Source: Protostelium mycophagum
Taxonomy: Eukaryota; Evosea; Variosea; Protosteliida; Protosteliaceae
Direction: 5' to 3'
DNA: 25,559 nucleotides
Assembly (NCBI GenBank): GCA_002081555.1
Contig: MZNV01000623.1
Location: forward strand, 1-25,559
Both the position numbers and the translations under genes were made by a program. Positions 1-10,453 of this stretch are shown here, piece by piece. Every line of letters begins with the position of its first letter. Position 1 is the first letter of the stretch. The notes beneath the pieces are model-generated. The model did not search any database and was not told the DNA's origin. It saw only the letters and a program-made list of their open reading frames with translations.

Positions 1-218
1 TCTTAACAGCCGTCAATATTTTGAAGAAGAGGTACCAGAATTTTTACACAATTGCATCAGAGACGGATACCGAGGATAGCAACAAGGCTGCTGACAGTGA
101 TAACAAAGTATATTTATTTATTTATATTTTTTGAATAAAAATAAACTGAAAATTGCAGGATATATTTTCACAACTAATGAAGGATTCTGAACATCGTAAC
201 ACTAGGAGCCTGGTCTAG
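1..218 (+). CDS. 3' end of an unidentified gene (two terminal exons)
   Basis: Reading from base 3, an open frame runs 35 codons to base 107 and ends at a GT donor. A 51-nt AT-rich intron (108-158) ends in TTGCAG, and the frame continues in phase into a second exon that stops at TAG (216-218). The visible tail starts LTAVNILKKRYQNFYTIAS, becomes acidic (SETDTEDSNKAADSDNK) and ends with RNTRSLV. The 5' part lies outside the window. No domain is recognisable in about 54 residues. Clean phase across a typical short intron is the main support; the family cannot be stated. Confidence 0.5.
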
Positions 219-764
219 AGAGGGGGGGTGCCAGAAGTGGACGCTAAAATCATTTGATAAAGCGGGCTGGTGTTTTAAAAATATTAATTTATTTTAGAGT
301 CATGACTCGACTCAAATAATTTTTATCGTCTTGATCTGGACTCGATAATTTTGTCTCGTGCCGATCTTCCTTTTTTCTGTTGACTCGATTTTGGACTCGC
401 TTTAAAATCAGAGTCGAGTCAGCTCTAACTCTGTCTCGACTCTGGACTCTGCAGGTCTTTATTGTACACATATCAAATGAGCTGAATTTATTATTTCGGA
501 TTATTTGTCCTTCACACAACTATCTGATCTTATCTTTTGTTTATGAAATTTAACCTATAAATACATATCATTATGACATGTATATACCAATATGTATAAC
601 ATTTTTATGTAATATATATTATATATTATATATAAAAACCTTGCAATATGTAGTTGGATCACTGAGGCTACATCTATCTCTCTATGATAAACAATTTATC
701 TTTCTGACTATTTATTTGACAACTTTGGCCAGCACTTTCCGCTGGCTAAATCTGATGTACATTA
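219..764. other. Non-coding stretch between genes
   Basis: About 545 bp without a convincing gene. The left part (about 290-450) holds a degenerate repeat built on GACTCG/GACTCT, annotated separately. The right part is AT-rich with TA runs (about 605-635). The open frame at 578-829 on the plus strand is compositionally simple (Ile/Leu/Tyr-rich) and is not supported as a gene. It may contain the 3' UTR of the left-hand plus-strand gene and that of the minus-strand gene ending at 765. Confidence 0.5.
290..452. repeat. Degenerate GACTCG/GACTCT-rich repeat cluster
   Basis: The hexamer GACTCG, its variant GACTCT, or the reverse GAGTC recurs about nine times in roughly 160 bp, often followed by an A/T run (GACTCAAATAATTTTT, GACTCGATAATTTT, GACTCGATTTT). 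Near 410-420 the motif inverts (GAGTCGAGTC), so the cluster has both orientations. Spacing is irregular, so it looks like an old, diverged satellite or part of a dispersed repeat, not a clean microsatellite. No coding frame explains it. Confidence 0.5.
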
Positions 765-1315
765 TTAAAAAGATATGTATAAGAAAATTTGAGTCATACT
801 GTTCTCAGAAAGCCAATAATCTTCCATAGTATCCTGGGCTATTGGTGTTGTATTCTCAAAAGTAATGTCTACGATAAATAATCCATCCGCAGACCTTGTC
901 TTGAAATCAAAACAAAGGTACTGGAATGTCTTTGTGAGATTTGATTGAAGAAGTTTGTAGAGGCGTTTCTGAACGGAGGGGCGTGCTGGTTCGGATATTG
1001 GGCGGGGTGGATAACTCAGTGTCGGAAGATTCACTCGAGGAACAAAGGGTTTGGTGTTTGGGTTCATTGAAACTGTCTTCTTGGAATGATTAACACTGCA
1101 GAGAGAAATTCACAATAGTGCCATATGATCCAGAGGAGAAATTGACGAAAAAAACGCTTTGATATAAAATAATATAACTGCGTTGTGGAATCTAGTTCAA
1201 GCTTGTGCTGTGGGAACAGCAGCGACTCAACCTGCAGCCTGAAATCCGTAATCTTCTCATGACTTGCCTCCAACAATATGTCTTCTCTGCAATACACACC
1301 ATCACTCATAACCAT
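765..1315 (-). CDS. Small putative gene, family unknown
   Basis: The model starts at ATG 1315-1313 (or the nearby in-frame ATG at 1309) and runs through MSDGVYCREDILLEASHEK to a possible donor at 1178. It removes an 83-nt intron (1178-1096) with a T-rich tract ending CTCTCTGCAG, then continues in phase into a second exon that stops at 765. The second exon begins HVNHSKKTVSMNPN, is Pro/Arg-rich (FVPRVNLPTLSYPPRP) and ends EDYWLSENSMTQIFLYISF. The product would be about 155 residues. No domain is recognised. The intron is longer than its neighbours. The gene lies just downstream of the coiled-coil gene on the same strand, so it could also be its distal 3' UTR or an alternative 3' exon, or noise. 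Confidence 0.33.
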
Positions 1316-1377
1316 TTTTTGATGGAAAAATTGAGAACAAGATTTTGACAATAATTATTAAGATAAGCTTTTATGGA

Positions 1378-1383
1378 TTTATT
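1378..1383 (-). terminator. AATAAA polyadenylation signal
   Basis: A perfect AATAAA on the minus strand begins about 6 nt after the TGA stop (1391-1389) of the large coiled-coil gene. This is very close to the stop, in keeping with the compact genome, and it helps fix the 3' end of that gene. Confidence 0.5.
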
Positions 1384-1388
1384 ACAGT

Positions 1389-4300
1389 TCAAAAATCATC
1401 GTCTATATCTTCACCAAAATCTACATCTGACTGGTATTCATCCTCGCTTTCCTCCTCTTTTTCCTTCTTTTATCAACCAAAAATAATAAGTAAATAAATC
1501 GATTCTACCTGTGCTTTTGGTTTCTCTGTTTTTTCTAAATCTGATGCATCCTCTTCAAAATCGTCAAAATCATCGTCAAAGTCATCAAAATCATTATCGT
1601 CCTCCTCGATCTGTTTTTCTGATTTGAGTGGTTGTGATGGTACTGCAGCCATCGGACGGCTCGGTGGTGGCAAATTTGTTTTTGCAGCTGGAAACTGTAA
1701 ACTAATTTTCATAAATAGTATATATTGTACCTGCTTGACCAGATTTGAACATTCCTTGCAATTGATCAAGGTCAGAATCAGCATCTGACTTGTTGTTCCT
1801 GGGTGTCTCTACATCAAGTTCAAAATCACTCTCGAAATTCTCCTCTTCCTCTTCTTCCTCTTCTTCCTGCAGAATGTTAATTGTATTATGTCTTTCTACT
1901 CAATGCGAATATTGATGTGTCACCTCTTCGGAAGTGGATGTCTTTGGTGGAGGAAGGGTTGTGTTCGGTAGCTTCTTGGGATTTTGATCTTCGGAATCAG
2001 AACCAAAGCTTATATCCTCTTCCTCATCCTCAGATTCAGCTTTTGGTGCCATCAACGCTTCCAGATTGGGACGTGGTGGTCCTAAATTTCTTGCAGGGGT
2101 TGATTTGATGATTGGCGAGGACTCTGCCGATTTTCTTGCTTGCATTATTTCCTGAATATTATCAGTATCATTCCTTTCATTTGTACGTCTACCTCTTCAG
2201 AAGAGTTTAAGCTCTCATCATCGAAGTCCTCTTCATCGCTCTCTGCTTTCTCTGGTACCGTTGTAGATACAGGTGTATTAGGCTTCGCAATAACCGGAGA
2301 TTGAGGTGACAACCTGGATAACAAGGATGTATTGTTCATCATGCCGATACCTACAATTTTCAAAATATATCTCATTATTTATTTTTCAATATTTAGCAAA
2401 TTATTATCATTATTTCGTGTCATCACCTGAGGATGATTGTAAGGGTAGAGTTGGTCTTAACAGTGTAGGGCTCCCAGGATTGATCAGAGGGGCACTACCA
2501 AATCCTGTTCTTAGTGCTGGGGCTGTATTCACTTTGACTGGTACAACTGGTTGTTTGATCTAATATAAATTACACATCACTTAACATGCAATATTTACCG
2601 GTTCTTCCTCCTCACTCATCTCCCCGAAATCGTCGTCATCGTCTTGCACCACTTGATCATCATCAGATATGCTTGCCTTCACTCCACCGCTGTGAGTATC
2701 AGCATCATCCAATACTTTCCCACAAATGATAATATCAACATTATTTGTGACTAAATCATTCATACAGTTTCCATATTTGAAAAATTATGTTATTATACCT
2801 GAAGATGTTTGATGAATTAGATGCAGAAGGCTTCGAATTAATCTGTGGTTTTGATTCTGCAAAATCAGCATCATCGTCAAATAAGTCTTCATCAAAATCG
2901 TCAAGCCCTCCATCCTCTATCCTATGTTATTCTCACGAATAAATATATCCTCACCCTTTAGTTCCGTTTTTACTGGAGAAGATTCTCCATCTTCCTCGTC
3001 ATCGAAATCCTCATCTTCGTAATCTTCCTTTGTCTCATTCTCTTGACTTGCTGTGTTTGTAGGTTTTACACCAATCTTCATCTGTTTCTCTTCTTCCACA
3101 TCTAAATCTAGATCTGATGTGTCGCTGAAAGCTTCAAAATGATCCTCGTCTGTAGTCTCTCTTGTCTCTTCCTTCTTCATATCTATCGTTCCTCCCATAC
3201 TGATGGGTTCTGCATTTGGGGCTTTTGTTGCCATTTCCTCTTCATCCGATGAAAATTGTATGTCCTCTGAATCGTCTTTGTCTGAAATCTTTGCTTCATC
3301 ACTATTCATTGTCAATAAGAATCAACCCCTGAGGAGGATTACTCGTCGCTAAGAGTCCTAGGTGTCTCATCAAATGTCTCAAAATTATCATCCAAATCGT
3401 CTATCATCCTTTTGGTTGTATCAATTACAGGCATCTTCTTTTCTCCGGGGTTCAATACTTCCGTTATGAATGATCCTGTTTTTTTGACATCTCCCGCTGC
3501 CATTCTGTCAATTTGTTTCCATTGAGAAATGAATACCTTGGGTCACAATTTCCTCTTCCGATTCAAATGCTTCATCATCGAAATCATCAAAGCTATCCTC
3601 TTCTAAGGTTTGGTGAGTGACATCAAATATGAAGAATTACCTTTCTCGGGTGATCCTCCACCACTCTTCTTCTCTGACATATCTGCTTCCTCATCTGACT
3701 TTGTTTCTCCAAAATCCTCTCGTGGTGAACTGTTTGTAGAGGATCCCTCTTCATCTGAGGGAGATACAACATCTTCGTATTCGTACATCTCAGATAAAGG
3801 CCCTGTCAGCTTTTCGTCTTCTGTTACTTGATCGGTTTCATCTTCATCTTCAAAACTTTCTGGTTCTTCTCCCTCTTCAAGCGGTTTATCGTCCAAGTCG
3901 AAAGAAAGTTCAGAGTGATCATCTTCGAAAACATCCTGCTCTATTCACAAATTGTCAAAAAATTAGTTCCATACCTCTTCCTTCTCCATCTCCTTCATCC
4001 CCATCTCTTCCTTCTCCATCTCTTCCTTCTCCATCTCTTCTCTCTGTCTCTTTTCTTCTTCCTCCCTCTTCTTTACTTCTTCTTCCCTTTTCCTCTTTGC
4101 TGCTTGCTCTTCTTCATCTTTCTTTTTGGCTGCTTGCTCTTCTTCGTGCTTCCTCTTTACTGCTTGCTCTTCTTCGTATTTCTTCTTTGCTGCTTGCTCT
4201 TCTTCATATTTCTTCTTTGCTGCTTGATCCTCTTCATATTTCTTCTTTGCTGCTTGCTCCTCTTCGTATTTCTTCTTTGCTGCTTGCTCCTCTTCATATT

Positions 4301-6903
4301 TCTTTTTAGCTGATTGATCCTCTTCATACTTCTTCTTTGCTTCTTGTTCTTGTTTTAATCTTCTTTCATCTTCTATTTTACGATTTTCTTCAGAAATCCT
4401 CCTCTGTACTTCCTCATTGTTTCTAATCTCCTCTTCTTTTTCTTCTTGTACTCTCTTCAAGTGCAGAATCCTCTCTTCTTCTCTCCTCTCTTCTTGGCGT
4501 ATTTTATCTTGTGCTGCCATCTACAAAGATAATTATTTTCTTCATTTATTGTGTTATAAGTTACCTGTTGTTGCTCTTTGATTAATCTTGCTTTTATTTC
4601 TTTCTCGTTGATCTCTATGATATTTGTATTATTATCATGGACTTTGGGTATTACAATGGATGCTGTTTGTTTTGCTGATTGTAATAATCTATCCAATTCT
4701 CTGTGTTTCTCCATGAGCCTCTCCTCCTCCCTAATTCTCATCTACATCAATGAGTGCATCTCTATAATATTATACTTTGACCTCATTTAGACGTTGCTCT
4801 TCTGCAATCTGTCTCTTTCTATCGAATTCGTATAATTGATGATCCCTCTCTCTCCTCTCTCTGTCCCTCCTCTCGTTATCCTCCCTTCTCTTCTTCTCTT
4901 CTTCTTCCTCTTCCTTCTTCCTCTTCTCCCTCTCTTCTCGATATACATCTCCTTCCGTCTCGATCCTCTTTCTGATCTTCCCTAATTGCTCTTCGTGCGC
5001 CTTAATTCGTTCTTGCTCAAGAGATTCTACCGATTTGCGCCATGCGGCATCCTCGTCCTTGATAATGATCAATTGAAGAATAAAATAATGCATACCTGTC
5101 TTCTTCTTAAAGCGAGCTGTTCTTCTTTATCTCTTCTGCGGTCCTCTTCTTCTATTCTCTTTCTTCTCATCTGATCTTCTGCTATCCTGTTCCTATCTTC
5201 CTCCTCTTGCCTCTTCCTCCTCTCTTCCATCTCCGCCCTTCTACTTGTTTCAAATACCCTCATCCTCTCTGTTATCTCTTCATTAATCCTCTTGTTATGC
5301 TCCTCATCCTTCATCCATCATTTTCATCACACTCTCATTCTTACCCTCTTTCTCAGCTTGCTTCTAAACTCCTCCTCAGCCTCCTTATATTTCCTCTCTT
5401 CAGCCTGAGATGAGTCAGATCGACATTTACTGTCGTGGGCTTTACCACCCACAGAACCGGAGATTTATAAAATCTTGACACCTCTTTCGTCTTTGCTCTG
5501 TTGACATCCTCCTCGGCAATACGTCTCCTCCTTTCATTCTCCTCCGCCTCTCTCTTCTTGTCCATCTCTTCATACCTATCTCTCCTAGATTTATAATCTT
5601 CTTCCATTTGATTGAAATATCTCTTTCGCTGCTCATCCTCTTCATGATGCCTCCGTCTCCTATTCTCATCTTCCTCCTTTATCCTCTTATTCCTTACTTC
5701 CTCTTCTTCTCTTACTCTCTTCATCCTTATCTCCTCTTCCTCTACAATTCTATCCCTCCGTCCTTCTTCCTCGCTTCTCCTCTCTCTTGCCCAGTTCTCT
5801 TGTAATTCACGTAGTCTTGTCTCCATACTCAATAATCCATCACTATGTGCCTGTACATCTTTCATATGCATTCTTAACTATGAAATCACCTTCACTGCAG
5901 CCATCGCTTGAGAGGTATTATCTTCTCGTCCTTCCTTCTCTTCACTATGTGTTTTCATGTTTTGCTCGGGGATAAATCTCGGTTCATTTGTGGTCGGTGC
6001 ACCAACAAAATGATGTATAATTTTATTGATATCTGCTGATAGAGCTATACATGTCCTCACTCTTCCTTCTAAATATCTTATCATGCTTCTGCACAACCAA
6101 TAAAAATATATAAATTATTTACGTGATATATCTTCTGTGTAATGAGCGATAACTTCTGATAACTGAGCCAACATATTATTGATATCTGGAAGTGCACCCG
6201 ATGTTTCCCAAGCCAAAGTTGGAGGTGGTCTTCTGAAATGGTGAATGGCTGTATATGGATGAATATCACCTTATAACATACGGTGACTCTAATTCTTCTG
6301 CCGTCATTTTATTATTCTTTTCAGGTCTTCTCTATAAAAATGAATTTGGAATAAATGTGAGTGAGGTACCTGTGGGGATGTTGAAGCCTTCAATCTGTGA
6401 TAAGCTGATAGTGCCTCAGGGGATAAATATCGACTTGGTGCTTCATCAAAATTAGGCCTTTCTTTCTCTGGGGAGAACTCCGGCATTCTGATTGGTGATC
6501 GATACCTTCGTGTAGTTGCCTCCACTGCTCAGTTCATCATGGTTGATTGGTCAATTTAAAACGTACCTTCTCTGTTGGGTGTTGGATGATAAGACGTTCC
6601 CGTCGAATCTGCCGTTCTACCTACACGAGATGTGTATCTCTCACTGATGTAGGCTGAATTAGAGGCTTTCGCTGTCAGTTGAGGCCATCAATAAGACCCA
6701 CCCTTTGCAATATGATCTGATTGTCCAGGTTTAGAAGGAGATGTTATTCTTCCACTTGTCAGGGTGGACGACCATCTGATTGTTTCACTTGGTCCTGGAG
6801 ATGTTGTCACCTTCTTTCGGCTGTATTTGTTGATGAGATATTGCGTATATAAGGCATCCTTCTCTATGGATGTGGCAGAGGTTGGTGCATGGAAGCTATC
6901 CAT
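1389..6903 (-). CDS. Giant coiled-coil protein with acidic low-complexity C-terminal half
   Basis: The start is ATG 6903-6901 (MDSFHAPTSATSIEKDALY), 119 bp after the stop of the upstream CorA-like gene. Exons join in phase across many short GT-AG introns, for example a 39-nt intron near 5890-5850 that removes an apparent in-frame TAG, and introns of about 36 nt near 5330 and 38 nt near 5090. Order of regions: an N-terminal part of roughly 250 residues rich in Ser/Pro/Tyr (PEFSPEKERPNFDEAP); a globular-looking stretch (PDINNMLAQLSEVIAHY); a long Glu/Arg/Lys coiled coil (about 5850-3970), including nine copies of a decapeptide like AAKKKYEEEQ; then about 800 residues of Asp/Glu/Ser-rich sequence with DDFDDFEED-type blocks. 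It ends SDVDFGEDIDDDF. Total is probably 1,400-1,600 residues. No catalytic domain is visible. It resembles trichohyalin-like or cytoskeletal/basal-body scaffolds only in composition. It could be two genes, but no stop plus start break was found. Confidence 0.7.
4080..4350 (-). repeat. 30-bp tandem repeat coding a charged decapeptide
   Basis: About nine near-perfect 30-bp units lie end to end inside the coiled-coil gene. On the plus strand the unit is like TGCTTGCTCTTCTTCGTATT followed by TCTTCTTTGC. Each unit codes AAKKKYEEEQ, with variants EEDQ, AVKRKHEEEQ, AAKKKDEEEQ and AAKRKREEE. The period is ten residues, not seven, so if it is helical it favours a single charged alpha-helix (i to i+4 Lys-Glu pairs) as much as a classic heptad coiled coil. 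The central units differ by only a few bases, which suggests recent expansion. Confidence 0.9.
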
Positions 6904-7022
6904 ATCGTCCAATTTATACACCTTCGACGTTGCCGTTGAACATTCACCAAAGACAAACGAAATTTTCCCGCGTAAACAAGCTGAAGACGTAATATTGAAT
7001 GATCTACAACTGTTCGATGCAT

Positions 7023-10022
7023 TTATACATCCTCCTCGTCCGAAAGTATTGGTTCGGGCACTGGCTTCTCCTTCTTTGAAGATTTTGAGGAGAATATCCA
7101 ATCGCCTAATTGTAGACGCCAGAAGAACATGGTCAGTAATAAGACAAGTGAGAAAGCGCTTGTCACAGCAATCACCACCCAGAAAGGAACATCCACAGGC
7201 ACATCCGTATTGTTCATCCCAAATATTCCTCCCACCACTGCAAATGGTACTGATATAGATCCTATTCATCCTAAGATATCATGCTATTCTAATCCCTCTT
7301 ACCCAAAATAGAGATTACCAACTCGAATCGTCTGTCTTTAGCGTCTCTTCTATCCTTGTCTATTTTTGTTTGTAATGCTGCCTTTGCTCTATCTGCTGCT
7401 GATTCATCCCTCTTTCTCTTCTCTTCTTCCCAATAGAAGCTCTCTAATAGGGCCAGAAAATCTAACATCTTTACTTGATTATAACCCTAATGCTACTACC
7501 TTTTAGTTCAGAGCTGATCTCAGTTCTGAGATCTGGTATTCCAAATGTACTTCTTAGTTGCCCAAAGAATTCTGAATACTCAGATATACCACCACAATCA
7601 TTTGTGGACATTGATATGGTGTATCGAACTAATCGAGATGATAACTCCCGGAGTTGGTCCCTGATCACTTTGATGTTATCAAACGAATTCGCTCCCTGTC
7701 CCACTTGTTGTAGCCTCTCTGCATTACTCGCCGCCATATCTGACAGCTCCAAGAACACGAGCTGTATTCTTAAATATTACTCCATCTGATTCCTTTTACC
7801 TTTTCAGCCAGAGCGTGCATCTGCAGTATCAGATATATTCCTTGGAATTTTGTGTGCCATGCTGTCCTCTCAAAGTCTGTCGCGTGATCTGATAATGGCC
7901 ATGATATTGCAACGGTACCTGCAGAAATAAATATCATATTAACAATTAAAGTATCAAGTCTACGAATCACCTTCTCTCGATATTCCGACATATCTATTCA
8001 CTCTCCACACTAATGTCTGTCCAAGTGTGCTCCTATATTGAATATCAATCTAATATATTATGTGAATATCCTACCCATCCATAAACTTTTCTATTGGGGG
8101 TCTATTTGATTGACCAAATGCTCTCCTAAGGTGGAATAGATATTCTTGTAGCACCTTTTGTGGTGGTTCCCTCTCTAATACCACAGTAGAATGATGTTGT
8201 GCATGTCTGGGATAATCGAATCTGGAGAGTGGTGCTGTTGGATTCTCCTCCACCATGCACAATAGCCAGTTCCCTATCGATGATAGGGATACCCTCTGAT
8301 TCTGATATCGAGCTGGGAACATATCTCCAGCCGCATATCTATACCGTCCATACTTCTCACCATTCATAATCTATCATCATAAATCATCCATATGCACTCT
8401 TCCCTAACCTCTGCCTTTGATGCGCTCTCTTCAGTAGTGAAGCACCAGCCGAGTGATAGCCCAGCCAATTTATGTCTATATTTAGATACGAATAATAGGG
8501 TTCTAACATCGGGTAGACTGAGTTGTGCTGCCTCGCATGTTCTGAATGGTGATTAAAAATATATTAAATGTTAGATCACCTTCCACCAAGCCAATCGACG
8601 TGTATAACTAAGAATGCTGACCCCAAGGGATATAACATCAATTCTATTTGATCAATCTTTACATCATAAGGTATCTCCTCTCCATTTTGTATTGTGTACA
8701 GCTTTGCATCAGAGAATAAGTCTCTTAATACTGCTGGGTTTAGTATCAATCGATGAGCTGTCCATGTCTGCATCTATTAATGATATTTACTATTATTTAC
8801 TTCACCCCCTCTGGCATGTCCTTCATCTTTGGCCCTTTGCTCGCTTGCTGCTCTGCACTAGGCGGGTCCTTCCATCTGTATTCTATTTATATACGTTACA
8901 TATAGATTAAATACCCTAATACTCCTCTAAATAATGGGGTCAGATCTCCCACTTCTTTCGGTAACCTCTCTCTATATTTCCACATCTTCACATCCTCTAG
9001 TGCCCCTGTCTAAATATATGGGTATTAGTAGATGAATTCAACTATACCTCCTTATTGAGTATTATTGTTCTCTTTTGTGCTAATTCTCTGAGCATATATC
9101 CTTTATCTTGCATCCCTCCTCTCTTATAACTGAATGCAAGAATTAATGCTGATTTAGCCACCTCACATCTTATCCCTTCATCATCAACCTATATATATAT
9201 TATTATTATTACTATTTCTGATCTATACTGATACCTCTATATCATCTGTATGGGAATCTTTTGTTTCAGACATGGAATCTGGGGTCCCTTCTTCTTCACT
9301 ATTCTCTTCATTATGGATATCATTCTCCTCTATAATTGCTCCCAATCTACTCTGAGGAATAGGTCTTCTTATCTGTACATATCAATATCCCAATATTATA
9401 GAGTATATATCTACCTGTCTGTGTATTGTTACCGGTGTGTCCAAAGAGTCAGAGGCTATCAGATCTACAGGTGCTATGCTTACTTTCTGCCTCCTTTTGG
9501 ATTTTTTCTTCGATTTCTTCCCCGTATTTTTAACAGACTCGCCGTCACCGTCCCAGATTGAATTATCTCCTCTTACGTAAGCGACTGGTGGCTGTGGTCT
9601 TCTTCTGTTGGCTTGTCCTTCCACTTCCTGCAGTTCAATCGCTGAGAAATTGCGTCTAAAGGCAGACTGGGTGTCAACCCTCAGAAAGCGATAAATACAA
9701 ACTGCTCACCTTTTCTAGATCTCTGGTGTTCTTTCTTCGAAGCGTAGTTCGAGGGGATGCAGCGAATAGAGGTTGATGAAGATGGACATTTGGATGTGCT
9801 GCCCTTCCTCGCCGTGAAGAACGAAGGAAGGGAGGGCTGCTCACCTAGAATCATCAGATACACCTTTTTCTCTCCTCAACAAGGATCCACCTCATTTTTG
9901 GTGGCGTTAATCAGTGATGAACCGCCCAACAAGGGTTTTCTCTGTGTTCATGTGAGATCACTCGAACAAAAGAGTATCAGAAGTGCTACCTCATTATGCT
10001 CTTGTTCGTCTTCCTCATCCAT
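7023..10022 (-). CDS. CorA-type Mg2+/cation transporter-like membrane protein
   Basis: ATG 10022-10020 (MDEEDEQEHNE) opens a multi-exon gene ending at 7023. The N-terminal third is basic and low-complexity (TGKKSKKKSKRRQK), then acidic (EENDIHNEENSEEEGTPDS). A long soluble region follows (for example VDDEGIRCEVAKSALILAFS; TWTAHRLILNPAVLRDLF; MNGEKYGRYRYAAGDMFPAR), then a helical stretch (FLELSDMAASNAERLQQVGQ; MLDFLALLESFYWEEEKRKR). The C-terminus has the CorA hallmark: a 41-nt intron with a GTAAG donor joins VISILG to SISVPFAVVGGIFGMN, giving membrane helix 1 that ends in GMN (about 7220-7212). Helix 2 follows (VPFWVVIAVTSAFSLVLLL), then a Lys-rich tail and SDEEDV. In CorA/Mrs2/Alr proteins GMN lines the pore mouth and selects hydrated Mg2+. 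The protein is roughly 650-700 residues, longer than bacterial CorA (about 320), as in fungal-type CorA relatives. The substrate is inferred. Confidence 0.7.
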
Positions 10023-10453
10023 TTTGTCTCAGCTTGTCGATGATATCAGTGATTTCAGGAAAATTGGGGTAGTTCTGCCAGAAAACTGAGGCATCTACAC
10101 CGCAGGGTTTTAGGCGTAAAATTCCATTCCAACAACAGCTCACGAGGATGTTGAGGATCTTTGTATGATCCCCACAATAAAAAGAAGAATAGATTCCACA
10201 ATTTTGCAACGCCTTTAGATGATCTGATTCTTTTATCTGGAATTAAAGTTTGTTGAATTTTGGACGATCTTATAAAGCCATTCTATCCTATGCGTCATTT
10301 CTGTTTACTTTTAGTGTCTTTATTTATTTTAAGTATTTATTTTATGCCGAACAGAAGAAGCTATTTTTATCACGACCAAACCTTTGTCATTTTCAGGTTC
10401 CAAGATCCGATGTAAGTTCATTAAAGCTTCTGACTTCGAGTAATCTTCACAAG
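10023..10453. promoter_or_regulatory. Shared intergenic region between divergent CorA-like gene and IFT74
   Basis: These 431 bp separate two divergent start codons, so both promoters should lie here. An AT-rich run (about 10300-10350) and a TATAAAG-like string near 10269-10275 sit 180 bp before the IFT74 ATG. The short open frame on the minus strand (10209-10015) overlaps the CorA start in another frame and lacks support. I see no clear conserved element. Confidence 0.4.

Noticed and set aside
578-829. Plus-strand 83-codon frame (Ile/Tyr/Leu-rich)
   Set aside because: AT-rich chance frame, partly overlapping the putative minus-strand gene; no domain and no plausible splice context.
3828-4313. 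Plus-strand frame of 161 codons, very rich in Leu/Phe
   Set aside because: It is the antisense of the Glu/Lys repeat of the coiled-coil gene; Leu/Phe/Ser runs are the expected reverse of GAA/AAG/GAG codons.
5840-5900. Apparent in-frame TAG in the coiled-coil gene (stop readthrough or a 12/18-nt micro-intron)
   Set aside because: A 39-nt GT-AG intron (GTGATTTCATAG... to ...GATGTACAG) removes the stop, keeps phase 0 and has the usual intron length here.
6688-7269. Long overlapping open frames on both strands (164 and 193 codons)
   Set aside because: The region is explained by the CorA-like C-terminus (different frame) and the first exon of the coiled-coil gene; the plus-strand frame is a shadow with no domain.
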